Positions 54,676-63,125 of a stretch of DNA of 64,000 nt are shown in pieces; the first letter of the stretch is position 1, and each line of letters begins with the position of its first letter. The DNA is from Kofleriaceae bacterium (GTDB lineage Bacteria; Myxococcota_A; Polyangia; Haliangiales; Haliangiaceae). Under the pieces are notes generated by a model. The model saw nothing but the letters and a program-made list of their open reading frames with translations, was not told the origin of the DNA and made no database searches. The position numbers were made by a program, and so were the translations under genes. Location of the stretch: contig JACKDR010000011.1 in NCBI GenBank assembly GCA_020633495.1, positions 197,095 through 261,094 of the forward strand, written 5' to 3'.

Positions 54676-56505
54676 ATGCTGTCGCGCGCCGCCCTGCTCG
54701 TCGTCGTCGCCACCTGCGCCTGCGGATCCCGGGAGGCGACCCCGCCGGGGGCCGGCACCGGGTCGGCGACCCGGCCACCGACGACGCCCGCCCCGCCGCC
54801 GCCCCTCGACCTCGCCGGCGGCTGGAGCGACCCGGAGTGCCAGGCCATCCTGGGCCGGAACCAGACCGTGACGCTGGCTCCCGACCTGACGACGCTGACC
54901 GAGGGCGAGCGCGCCGCGGTCGCCAGGCTGCGCGAGGCCGGCGACATCTTCCAGGACCTCTACGAGGATCAACGCCACCACCAGGCCGCCGCCGCGCGCG
55001 CCGCGCTGGCCGCCTACGCCGGCCCCGAGGCCGACGCGTGGCGCCAGCTCTACCGCCTGTTCAAGGGCCCGATCGCGACGACCCTCGACAACCAGCGCGA
55101 GGCGTTCCTGCCGGTCGACCCGATCCAGCCCGGCAAGACGGTCTACCCCGACCGCATCACCAAGGACGAGATCGAGGCCTACCTCACCGCGCACCCCGAG
55201 GCGCGCGCCGCGCTGCTGGCGCCGCGCACGGTGGTGCGACGCGCCACCGCGGCCGACGCCACCGCCGATCTCGCGACCCTCGATCGCCACCCCGCGCTCG
55301 ACACCCTGCACCCCGACCTGCGCGCCCGGCTCGACGCGGTGCGGACGACGCCCACCGCCGACGGCCTGTACGCGCTGCCGTACGCGGTGGCCTACGCCGA
55401 CCCGCTGGATCGCGCCTACCACCTCCTGTTCGAGGCCGCCGACCTGGTCGAGGCCGACGACCCCGAGCTCGCCGGCTACCTCCGCAACCGCGGCCGCGAT
55501 CTGCTCAGCGACGACTACGAGTCCGGCGACGCCGCCTGGGTCACCGGCCACTTCCGCCACCTCAACGCCCAGATCGGCTCCTACGAGACCTACGACGACG
55601 AGCTCTACGGCGCCAAGACGTTCTTCTCGACGAGCATCCTGATCCGGCGCCCCGCCGAGAGCGACGCGCTGGCGGCCGCGCTCGCCAGCCTGCAGGCGTT
55701 CGAGGACGCGCTGCCGTACGCGCACCACAAGAAGGTGCGCGAGCGCATCCCGGTCGGCGTCTACGACGTCATCGCCGACTACGGCCAGGCCCGCGGCGGC
55801 AACACCGCCAGCATCCTGCCCAACGAGGCCTACCTGGCCCGGCGCCACGGCCGCACGATCCTGCTGCGCGGCAACATCATGCGCGACCCGACCCTGTTCG
55901 GGGCGCGCGACGAGGCGTGGCAGGCGGTGGTCGCGCCGGCCCACGCCGCCGAGCTCACCGGCGACGGCTCGTTCTACCGGACGCTGTGGCACGAGGTCGG
56001 CCACTACCTCGGCGTCGACACCACCCGCGACGGCCGCACCCTCGACCTCGCGCTCGAGGACGACGCCGACCTGCTCGAGGAGATGAAGGCCGACCTGGTC
56101 GCGCTCGAGGTCGCGCCGGCGCTGCGCGCCCAGGGCTACTACGACGACGCCGCGCTGCGCAGCGTCTACGCGTCCGGCATCCTGCGGGTGCTGCAGAACA
56201 ACAAGCCGCGCCGCGACCAGCCATACCAGACGATGCAGCTGATCCAGTGGAACTACTTCCTCGAGCTCGGCCTGCTCCGCTTCGACGCCGCGACCGGCAC
56301 GCTCGCGATCGACTACGCGCGCTACCACGACGCGGTGGCGTCGCTGCTGGCGGTGGTGCTGGACCTGCAGTACGAGGGCGACAAGGCCGCGGCCGACGCG
56401 TTCATCACGCGCTACACGACCTGGGACGACGCCGTCCACGGCGTCGTCGCCCAGCGCCTGCGCGAGCACCAGCGCTACCGGTACACCCAGTTCCAGTACC
56501 GCTGA
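54676..56505 (+). CDS. Lipoprotein metallopeptidase, M49 (dipeptidyl-peptidase III-like)
   Basis: 609 residues. MLSRAALLVVVATCAC is a lipoprotein signal; a Pro/Thr linker follows to about residue 45. TLWHEVGHYLGVD gives HEVGH (His439, Glu440, His443), and LLEEMKADLVALEV (Glu468/469) supplies the third zinc ligand, as in M49 HEXXGH...EEXKAD peptidases; here one residue is missing between Glu and Gly, as in several bacterial members. Mature protein is periplasmic or outer-membrane bound and would cleave peptides. tesB starts 44 nt later, same strand. Confidence 0.75.
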   Translation: MLSRAALLVVVATCACGSREATPPGAGTGSATRPPTTPAPPPPLDLAGGWSDPECQAILGRNQTVTLAPDLTTLTEGERAAVARLREAGDIFQDLYEDQRHHQAAAARAALAAYAGPEADAWRQLYRLFKGPIATTLDNQREAFLPVDPIQPGKTVYPDRITKDEIEAYLTAHPEARAALLAPRTVVRRATAADATADLATLDRHPALDTLHPDLRARLDAVRTTPTADGLYALPYAVAYADPLDRAYHLLFEAADLVEADDPELAGYLRNRGRDLLSDDYESGDAAWVTGHFRHLNAQIGSYETYDDELYGAKTFFSTSILIRRPAESDALAAALASLQAFEDALPYAHHKKVRERIPVGVYDVIADYGQARGGNTASILPNEAYLARRHGRTILLRGNIMRDPTLFGARDEAWQAVVAPAHAAELTGDGSFYRTLWHEVGHYLGVDTTRDGRTLDLALEDDADLLEEMKADLVALEVAPALRAQGYYDDAALRSVYASGILRVLQNNKPRRDQPYQTMQLIQWNYFLELGLLRFDAATGTLAIDYARYHDAVASLLAVVLDLQYEGDKAAADAFITRYTTWDDAVHGVVAQRLREHQRYRYTQFQYR

Positions 56506-56549
56506 CCGCCGCCGTTGCGTGAGGCCGGTACGGAGGCGACAGTGGTGGG

Positions 56550-57437
56550 ATGACGACCGTCCTGGCCGACCTGATCGCGCGCCTCGAGCTCGAGCGGATC
56601 GAGGAGAACATCTTCCGCGGCCAGAGCCAGGACCTCGGCTGGGGCCGGGTCTTCGGCGGCCAGGTCCTGGGCCAGGCGCTGTCGGCCGCCGAGCAGACCG
56701 TGCCCGCCGACCGGATGGTGCACTCGTTCCACGGCTACTTCCTGCGCCCCGGCGACGCCGGCAAGCCGATCGTCTTCACCGTCGATCCGATCCGCGACGG
56801 CCACAGCTTCACCACCCGCCGCGTCGTCGCGGTCCAGGACGGCCGCGCCATCTTCAACATGGCGGCGTCGTTCCAGGTCGAGGAGGAGGGCTTCGATCAC
56901 CAGGCGGTGACGATGCCCGACGTGCCCGGGCCCGACGAGCTGCTGTCGGAGCGCGAGCTCGGCCAGCGCTACCTGGCCAAGCTGCCGGCGGCGGCGCAGG
57001 CGGCGGTGCCGGCGGCGATCCGCGAGCGCGTCCTGGCCGATCGCCCGATCGAGATCCGGCCGGTGGCGCCGCTGCCGCCGCTCAACCCGCCGGCGTGCGA
57101 GCCCCGGCGCCGGGTCTGGTTCCGCGCCAGCGGCGCCCTGCCCGACCGCCGCGCCATCCACGAGCTGGTGCTGGCCTACGCCTCCGACTTCCACCTCCTC
57201 GGCACCGCGCTGCAGCCGCACGCGGTGGGGTGGCTGACCCCGAACATCCAGGTCGCCAGCCTCGACCACGCGATGTGGTTCCACCGCCCGTTCCGGTTCG
57301 ACGACTGGCTGCTCTACGATCTCGACAGCCCGTCGGCGCAGGGCAGCCGCGGCCTCGCCCACGGCCGGTGGTTCACCCGCGACGGCGTGCTGGTGGCGAC
57401 GACGATGCAAGAGGGGTTGATCCGCGACCGCCGGTAG
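56550..57437 (+). CDS. tesB: Acyl-CoA thioesterase II (TesB)
   Basis: 295 residues, the usual TesB size; double hot-dog fold. ENIFRGQSQDLGWGRVFGGQ near residue 20 is the family opening; RMVHSFHGYFLRPGD, FTTRRVVAVQDGRAIFNMAA and SLDHAMWFHRPFRFDDWLLY near residue 240 are the conserved core. It hydrolyses medium- to long-chain acyl-CoA to free acid and CoA. Follows the peptidase gene by 44 nt; the oxidoreductase at 57494 has its own -10-like TACGAT. Confidence 0.93.
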   Translation: MTTVLADLIARLELERIEENIFRGQSQDLGWGRVFGGQVLGQALSAAEQTVPADRMVHSFHGYFLRPGDAGKPIVFTVDPIRDGHSFTTRRVVAVQDGRAIFNMAASFQVEEEGFDHQAVTMPDVPGPDELLSERELGQRYLAKLPAAAQAAVPAAIRERVLADRPIEIRPVAPLPPLNPPACEPRRRVWFRASGALPDRRAIHELVLAYASDFHLLGTALQPHAVGWLTPNIQVASLDHAMWFHRPFRFDDWLLYDLDSPSAQGSRGLAHGRWFTRDGVLVATTMQEGLIRDRR

Positions 57438-57493
57438 CCGCGGCCGCGGCCGCGGCGACCGCCAGCTTCGGGTACGATGGCGGCTTGCACGCC

Positions 57494-58465
57494 ATGGCCC
57501 AGCGATCGTGGAAGTCCGGCGAGCCGATGGCGGCCGTCGAGCTGCCGACGCCCGAACCCCGGGCCCGCGAGATGCGCGTCGCGGTCCACGCCATCGGCGT
57601 CAACCCGGTCGACTGGAAGATGCGCAGCGGCGGCCCGCTGCGGCTCGCGGCGCGCACGGTGCGCCTGTTCCGCGGCCCCCGCGGCCCGGTCATCCTCGGC
57701 GTCGACTTCGCCGGCGTCGTCGAGGCCGTCGGCGCCAAGGTCACCGACGTCGCGGTCGGCCAGCGCGTCGTCGGCGGCACCAACTTCGCGCGCGGCCAGC
57801 ACGGCAGCTACGCCGACACCGTCGTGGTCCGCGCCGACCAGGTGGCGCCGCTGCCCGACGCGGTGCCGTTCGACGTCGCCGCGGCGCTGCCGGTCGCCGG
57901 CGTCACCGCGTGGATGTCGGTCACCGAGTACCGGCCGATCGAGCCCGGCCGCCGGGTCCTGGTGCTCGGCGCCTCGGGCGCGGTCGGCCAGCTCGCGGTC
58001 CAGCTCGCCAAGCACACCCGCCACGCCGACGTCGTGGTCGGCGTGTGCTCGGCGAGGAACCTCGAGCTGGTGCGCGGCCTCGGCGCCGACGTCGCGATCG
58101 ACTACGGCGCCGGCGATCCGCTGGCGGCGGCGCGCGATCACGGCCCGTTCGACGTCATCGTCGACTCGGCGGGCGGCTACTCGGGGTCGCGGTGCCGCGC
58201 GCTGCTGGCGAAGGGCGGCCGCCACGTCATGGTCGCCGGCGACAGCCCGGCGGCGATGGTCCAGGTCGTGGTGCCGCCGTTCCGGTCGCGCGCGATCCTC
58301 GGCCGCGCGACCCGGCCGCGGCTGCAGGCCGTGGTCGACGCGGTCGCCGCCGGGCAGGTCCGCGTCAACATCGCCGACCGCCTGGCGCTGACCGACGTCG
58401 AGGCCGCGCACGCGCGCAGCCAGTCGGGGCGGATGACCGGCAAGCTGATCCTGCTGCCGCGCTGA
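57494..58465 (+). CDS. NADP-dependent oxidoreductase, quinone-reductase-like MDR
   Basis: 323 residues. GroES-like N-terminal half (AIGVNPVDWKMRSGG, GVDFAGVVEAVGAKVTDVAVGQRV) and Rossmann half VLVLGASGAVGQLAVQLAKH with GxGxxG-like GASGAVGQ near residues 160-167. Zinc-binding Cys ligands are missing, so it belongs to the zinc-independent quinone oxidoreductase branch. SDSAGG and RMTGKLILLPR tail are typical. The start has TACGAT at 57473-57478, so a 9-nt leader. Confidence 0.9.
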   Translation: MAQRSWKSGEPMAAVELPTPEPRAREMRVAVHAIGVNPVDWKMRSGGPLRLAARTVRLFRGPRGPVILGVDFAGVVEAVGAKVTDVAVGQRVVGGTNFARGQHGSYADTVVVRADQVAPLPDAVPFDVAAALPVAGVTAWMSVTEYRPIEPGRRVLVLGASGAVGQLAVQLAKHTRHADVVVGVCSARNLELVRGLGADVAIDYGAGDPLAAARDHGPFDVIVDSAGGYSGSRCRALLAKGGRHVMVAGDSPAAMVQVVVPPFRSRAILGRATRPRLQAVVDAVAAGQVRVNIADRLALTDVEAAHARSQSGRMTGKLILLPR

Positions 58466-58499
58466 CGCGCACGCCACGATCCGGCGCGGCCGGCGCCGG

Positions 58500-58808
58500 T
58501 CAGACGCCGCAGCCGCCGTCGTCGGGCGGGCCGGCGTCAGGCCACGGCGTGCCGCCGTCGGCGGGCAGGCCGGCGTCGGGCCCTGGCGTGCCGCCGTCGG
58601 CGGGCGGGCCGGCGTCGGACCACGGCGTGCCGCCGTCGGCGTCCCACGGCTGCGCGTCGGGGTAGCCCCAGGGCTGCGCGTCGTCGGACCACGGCGGGCC
58701 GGCGTCGGCGCCCTGCCAGCCGGGGTGATCGTCGTCATCCCGACCGACATAGATCGTGCAGGCGGTGGCCACGAGGGTGATAGTGATGCCGAGCAACAGA
58801 CGGGTCAT
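58500..58808 (-). CDS. Small lipoprotein with tandem Pro/Gly/Asp repeats
   Basis: 102 residues; GGAGGT 5 nt before ATG 58808. MTRLLLGITITLVATAC is a lipoprotein signal (Cys17). The mature part consists of about five P-D-A-G-P-P-x-D-G-G-T-P-W-type repeats (36-nt units in DNA), then CGV. A low-complexity surface spacer. Divergent from the sigma-factor operon across the 58848-58862 palindrome. Confidence 0.7.
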   Translation of the reverse strand: MTRLLLGITITLVATACTIYVGRDDDDHPGWQGADAGPPWSDDAQPWGYPDAQPWDADGGTPWSDAGPPADGGTPGPDAGLPADGGTPWPDAGPPDDGGCGV

Positions 58809-58847
58809 CGGAACCTCCACCGCACTCCGACGGTGGCCACCGCCCGA

Positions 58848-58862
58848 CAGGAATTTTTCCTG
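58848..58862. promoter_or_regulatory. 15-nt perfect palindrome in divergent spacer
   Basis: CAGGAA-TTT-TTCCTG, followed by GGAAC (58863-58867), which looks like an ECF -35. It sits between the small lipoprotein (58808) and the operon start (58893), so it may be an operator or part of the autoregulated ECF promoter. Confidence 0.5.
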
Positions 58863-58892
58863 GAACGCCGCCCGCCACCGACCAACGCTCCG

Positions 58893-59841
58893 GTGAGTCC
58901 CGCCCCGCACCTCGCGACCTCCCTGGCGCTGGCGATCGCGCTGGTGGCCGGGGCGCCGGGCGCGGCCGGGCCGGCGGCGGCGGCGCCCGCCGGGGCCCGC
59001 CTCGAGATCGAGGGCGAGCTGCCGTGCTCGCGCGACGAGCTGCGCGACGCGCTGGCGCTGCGCCTCGGCGACGACGCGGTCACGATCGCGATCCAGGTCG
59101 CCGCGGACCACGTCACGCTCGAGGTCGACGGCCGGCGCGACGTGGTCGCTCTCGACGGCGCCACCGGCCGCGCCGCGGCCCGGCGCATCGCGCTGGCGGT
59201 GGCCGACCTCGCGATCGACGCCCTGCCGGCGGGCGCGCTGGCACCCGCGCCCGCGCGCCGGCCCGCGACCACCGTGGCTGCGCGCGCCGCGGCGCGCCAG
59301 CCCCGCCGCCGCCGGTGACACCGACGGCGCCGACGCGGCCGTGGCGCGGCGCGGCCACGAGCTCGCCGCGCCGGCGGCGGCCGCGACCACCCGCTGGAAC
59401 GCGGTGGCCCGGGTCAGCTCCAGCGTCGCGACCCGCACCGGCGGCGCGCTGGGCGTCGAGCGCGGCACCGCCCGGGCGCAGGTCGCCCTCGAGGTCGGCG
59501 GCGTCGCCGGCGGCGCCGCCGACGCGATGCCGGGCGTGCGCCTGACCGCGGTGCCGGTGCGCGCCTGCGCCGCCACCGGCCGCGACCTCGCGCTGCGCGC
59601 CTGCGCCCTGGCCGAGCCGCTGTGGGTCACCGGCGGCACCGGCGACGTCACGACCCTGCTCGGCGGCTCGATCGCGGGCACCGGCCGCACCGTCGTCGAC
59701 GGCGTCGAGCTCATCTACCAGGTCGGGATCGACCTGCACGGCAACGGCGTCGACTATCGCTGGGCCGACCAGGCGGTGCTGACGACGCCGTGGCTGGCGG
59801 TGTGGACCGGCCTCGGCGTGCAGTGGGAGGGCGGCCCGTGA
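58893..59841 (+). pseudogene. Exported outer-membrane-like protein, one frame change
   Basis: GTG 58893: VSPAPHLATSLALAIALVAG is a signal peptide. Frame one runs to a TGA at 59316 (RLEIEGELPCSRDELRDALA domain, VAVADLAIDALPAGALAPAP linker). Another frame continues from about 59290: VARVSSSVATRTGGALGVER, LTAVPVRACAATGRDLALRA, WADQAVLTTPWLAVWTGLGV, a beta-barrel-like end to 59841. The whole is a common first gene in myxobacterial sigma/FecR operons. The break equals one extra base near 59270-59300 in GC-rich sequence. The stop overlaps the sigma-factor GTG (GTGA). Confidence 0.6.
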
Positions 59842-60500
59842 TCCTGCTCGACGCCCTGACCGTCCTCGCCGCGGTCGGCGCGCCGCGGCGGCGCGCCGCC
59901 GGCACCGGCACGCACGACGCCACCGGCGCGAGCGGCGACGGCGGCGACGGCGGCGACGACGCGCTGATCGCTCGCCACCGCGACGGCGACCGGGCCGCGT
60001 TCGCGGCGATCTACGACCGCCACGTCGACGCGGTCTACGCCCGCCTCACCCGCCTGCTCGGGCCCATCAGCGAGCGCGAAGATCTGACCCAGGACGTCTT
60101 CCTCGGGCTGCACCGCGCCCTGCCCACGTTCCGCGGCGACGCCGCGCTCGGCACGCTGCTGTACCGGATCACGGTCAACGTCGCGTTCGAGCACCTGCGC
60201 CGTCGCGCCCGCCGGCCGACGGTGGCGCTCGACGAGGTGATGCTGGCGGCGCTCGTCGACCCGGGCCCGACGCCCGAGGCGACGACGCGCCGGGGCCAGG
60301 ACATCGCGCTGGTGCTGCGCTGCCTCGACCGCATCAAGCCCGCCAAGCGCATCGCCCTGGTGCTGCGCGCGGTCGAGGGCCTCTCGATCGACGAGATCGC
60401 CCGGGTCGTGCAGGCCAGCCCCGACGCCGCCGCCAAGCGGGTACAGCACGGGCTCAAGGAGCTGACCGCGCTGCTGGCGCGAGAGGAGGCGCGTCGATGA
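59838..60500 (+). CDS. ECF-type sigma-70 factor
   Basis: 220 residues from GTG 59838. Region 2 near residues 42-120 (DALIARHRDGDRAAFAAIYD, EDLTQDVFLGLHRALPTFRG, GTLLYRITVNVAFEHLRRR) and region 4 near residues 165-210 (ALVLRAVEGLSIDEIARVVQ, AAAKRVQHGLKELTALLARE). No anti-sigma motif inside. Cytoplasmic. It overlaps both neighbours (GTGA and ATGA), so its levels are tied to the operon. A GGAAC-like -35 at 58863 suggests autoregulation. Confidence 0.92.
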   Translation: MILLDALTVLAAVGAPRRRAAGTGTHDATGASGDGGDGGDDALIARHRDGDRAAFAAIYDRHVDAVYARLTRLLGPISEREDLTQDVFLGLHRALPTFRGDAALGTLLYRITVNVAFEHLRRRARRPTVALDEVMLAALVDPGPTPEATTRRGQDIALVLRCLDRIKPAKRIALVLRAVEGLSIDEIARVVQASPDAAAKRVQHGLKELTALLAREEARR

Positions 60501-61816
60501 CCACCGAGGACCGGCTGCGCGCCGCGCAGGTCGACACCCGGATCGACGATCTGACCCGCGCCCGCATCTGGGCCCGGCTCGAGCCCGAGGTGCGCTCGCC
60601 CGCGGCGCCGGCGCCGGCGCCGGCGGCGACGCGCCGCCCGGCCGGCGGCCGCGCTCGCCGCGCTGGCGATGGTCGCGCGGCGGCGGCGGCGCTGTGGCTG
60701 GCGTGGCCGCGCCCCAGGACCGCGGCGGTGCTCGGCGGCGACGTGGTGTCGGTCGGCGCCGACTCGCAGCTGACCGCGCAGCTCGACGACCGCACCACCG
60801 CGACGCTGATCGGCCCGGCCGCCATGGTGGTGCGCCAGGACGCGCCGGGCCGGCTCGACGTCCGCCTCGATCGCGGCACGTTCGTCGGCGAGATGACGCC
60901 CGGGCGCGACCGGCAGCGGCTGATCATCCACTCGCCGGGCGCCCGCACCGAGATCGTGGGCACGCGCTTCACCGTGACCGTGACCGGCCCCGCCGACAGC
61001 TGCGTCGCGGTCCAGCACGGCCGCGTCCGCGTCACCGCGGTCCGCGACGACGCGACCGTCTTGGTCGGCGCCGGCGAGGCGTGGTGCAGCGACGGCCGGA
61101 TCGCCGCGCCGCGCCGCGCGCCGCGCCGGCGGCGCCGACCGCGCCGGCCCCGGCGACCCCTGATCGCCCCCCGGCGATCGCGACGCCGGCGATCGCGACG
61201 CCGGCGATCGCGACGCCAGCGCCACCTGAGGCCGGCGCGGACCGCGCCGTCGCCGTCCCCGTCGCCCGCGCCCCCGACCGCGCCTGACCCCGCCCTGGCC
61301 GACACCGCCACCGTCGCCGACGCCCTGGCGCGCCACGACGCCGCCGCGACCTCCGCCGAGGACGCCTACGAGCGCGCCGAGGCCGCGATGGCCACCGGCG
61401 ACGCCGCCGACGCCGACGCCTGGCTCGCCCGGTTGATCGCCGCCCACCCCGACCACGCCCTCGCCGTCGACGCACGGCTCGAGCGGGCGCGGCTGGCGCT
61501 CGCGCGTGGCGACGACGCCGCGGCGCGCGCGCACCTGGCGCCGCTGATCCCGGCGTCCGCGGCCGCCCACTACCTCAGCTGTCGCGTCGCGGTGCGCGAC
61601 GACGACGTCGACGCGGACGCGTGCGTCGCGAGCTTCCTGCGCGCCCACCCGACCTCGCCGCGCCGCCGCGAGGCCGTCGAGTGGAGCGCGCGCCGCGCCC
61701 ACCAGCGCGGCGGTTGCGACGCGGCCCGGCCGTGGATCGACGAGCTCGCGACGATCGCGCCGGCCTGGCCGGCCACGCGGTCGTGGCAGGCCGCGTGCCC
61801 GACGGAGGCGCCGTGA
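60497..61816 (+). CDS. FecR-like protein with tetratricopeptide-like C-terminus
   Basis: 439 residues from ATG 60497 (ATGA overlap with the sigma gene). The FecR-type central domain (VVSVGADSQLTAQLDDRTTA, MTPGRDRQRLIIHSPGARTE, VGTRFTVTVTGPADSCVAVQ, VRVTAVRDD) follows an Ala/Pro N-terminus. Residues about 200-260 read as an Arg-rich string that becomes a Pro/Ala/Thr linker (AIATPAIATPAIATPAPPEA) if the frame is shifted, and the region 60640-60710 shows a similar frame ambiguity. The C-terminal half is TPR-like. An anti-sigma or regulator partner of the ECF sigma factor. Confidence 0.75.
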   Translation: MTTEDRLRAAQVDTRIDDLTRARIWARLEPEVRSPAAPAPAPAATRRPAGGRARRAGDGRAAAAALWLAWPRPRTAAVLGGDVVSVGADSQLTAQLDDRTTATLIGPAAMVVRQDAPGRLDVRLDRGTFVGEMTPGRDRQRLIIHSPGARTEIVGTRFTVTVTGPADSCVAVQHGRVRVTAVRDDATVLVGAGEAWCSDGRIAAPRRAPRRRRRPRRPRRPLIAPRRSRRRRSRRRRSRRQRHLRPARTAPSPSPSPAPPTAPDPALADTATVADALARHDAAATSAEDAYERAEAAMATGDAADADAWLARLIAAHPDHALAVDARLERARLALARGDDAAARAHLAPLIPASAAAHYLSCRVAVRDDDVDADACVASFLRAHPTSPRRREAVEWSARRAHQRGGCDAARPWIDELATIAPAWPATRSWQAACPTEAP

Positions 61817-62066
61817 TCCACCGTGGGCGGTCGACGCGGCAGCGCGGCGCCGCAGCGCTCGCGCTCGCGCTCCGCTGCCGCTGGCGCCGCCGGCTGCCGG
61901 AGATCGTCGACCTCGCGCCGACCGACCCCGGCGACGCCGGCGCCGACGGCGGCGGGTTCTTCCCGGACGCGGGCCTGCTCCCGACGACGCCGCGCGCTCG
62001 ACGACGGCGGCGGGCGCTGACGCGCCCCCGGCGCCGGTCGACGGCGGCGTCCCCGACGCCGGCTGA
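61813..62066 (+). pseudogene. Small Asp/Gly-rich exported protein, frame change
   Basis: GTG 61813 overlaps the FecR-gene stop. VIHRGRSTRQRGAAALALAL begins a signal-like helix. Frame one gives PEIVDLAPTDPGDAGADGGG and GFFPDAGLLP; the continuation PDDAARSTTAAGADAPPAPV to the TGA at 62064 lies one frame over. The length of 254 nt shows one base is missing. Likely a small lipoprotein-like operon tail, function unknown. Confidence 0.45.
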
Positions 62067-62085
62067 CCGCCCCGGGCCGCCGCGA

Positions 62086-62787
62086 TCAGCGCGCCGCCGC
62101 CAGCACCGCGCCGAGCAGCAGCTCGAGCCGGGCCTGCGCGACCCGCGGCCCCAGCCGCAGATCCTGGCGCAGCGCGTCCCAGGTGCGGCCGCCGGCCACC
62201 ACGTCGAGGCCGTCGAGCAGCTCGATCCGGGCCCGGTCGGGCAGCGCGCCGAGCTCGGGCGCGAACGCCGCGGCGACCTCGGCGCGCCGCCGCCGCGATG
62301 CCTTGCGCAGGCCGTCGGCGACCGCCGGCGACTGCGCCGCCATCGTCGTGGCGGTGAGCCGGTACGGCGCCGTCACCTCCAGCACCTCGGCGCGGAGCCC
62401 CGCGAACGTGGCGATGCGCGTGGCGAGCGGCGCCGCGACGTCGACCACGTCGGTGCGGGGCGCGATCTCGCGGTAGGCGGTCGCGGCCGCGGCGAACAGA
62501 TCGTCGCGGGTCGGGAAGTGCTGGGCGACGGTGCGCAGCGACACCCCGGCCCGCGCCGCGATCTGCGGCGCGGTCGGCACGACGCGGCCGTCGCGGACCA
62601 GGGCGAGCAGGGCCTCGAGGATCGCGGCGCGGGTGCGGGTCGAGCGCAGCCGGCGGCCGTCGACCCGGGGCGCCCGCGCGGCGCGGCCCACGCGCGGCCG
62701 TGACGTCGCGCCGGCCGGCGCGCCCTCGGCCGCGCCGGCGGCATCGATGGCGGCGCGGTCGCCGAGCGTACGTCGAAGCCGCCTCAC
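62086..62787 (-). CDS. TetR/AcrR-family transcriptional repressor
   Basis: 233 residues from GTG 62787. HTH near residues 45-95: RSTRTRAAILEALLALVRDG, TAPQIAARAGVSLRTVAQHF, PTRDDLFAAAATAYREIAPR. C-terminal helical ligand domain ends LGAVLAAAR. Upstream starts as far as 63042 are in frame but would overlap the operators, so GTG 62787 is preferred. It is divergent from the gene at 63126, and three palindromic sites fill the spacer, so it is very likely that gene's repressor. Confidence 0.85.
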   Translation of the reverse strand: MRRLRRTLGDRAAIDAAGAAEGAPAGATSRPRVGRAARAPRVDGRRLRSTRTRAAILEALLALVRDGRVVPTAPQIAARAGVSLRTVAQHFPTRDDLFAAAATAYREIAPRTDVVDVAAPLATRIATFAGLRAEVLEVTAPYRLTATTMAAQSPAVADGLRKASRRRRAEVAAAFAPELGALPDRARIELLDGLDVVAGGRTWDALRQDLRLGPRVAQARLELLLGAVLAAAR

Positions 62788-62806
62788 CGCTCCGGTCTTA
62801 CACAGC

Positions 62807-62914
62807 TTGCAGGCCCCGTGCAAACAGTCGCGTCCCGCCGGCGCGTCTTCTTGCACGCCCCGTGCAGATATCTCGACGTCGCCGACCCGCGCAACGTTTG
62901 CAGGCTCACTGCGA
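62807..62914. promoter_or_regulatory. Three TTGCA-N7-TGCAA operator-like sites
   Basis: 62807-62823 TTGCA-GGCCCCG-TGCAA (perfect), 62851-62867 TTGCA-CGCCCCG-TGCAG, 62898-62914 TTGCA-GGCTCAC-TGCGA. Starts are 44 and 47 nt apart. The site nearest the TetR gene is perfect and the farther ones degrade. This pattern matches multiple-dimer repression by the adjacent TetR regulator. The rest of 62915-63125 shows only a CTGGCG-rich repeat-like stretch. Confidence 0.8.
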
Positions 62915-63125
62915 ATACACGGCCCGTCGGCCCTCGACGGCACCGGGGCATTTCGCCTCGGCTGGCGCAACCACCGGCGGCGACTGGCGAACCCGGCGAC
63001 ACCGGCGACTGGCGTCGGGCGACCGACCACGGCGGGCGGCACTTCGAAAGGTGATGTAAGGCGCCCGTCACGAATCAGGTGTCGATCTGCTCACATCAAC
63101 CCTGTTAGTTTCCGCACGGCTCCTG

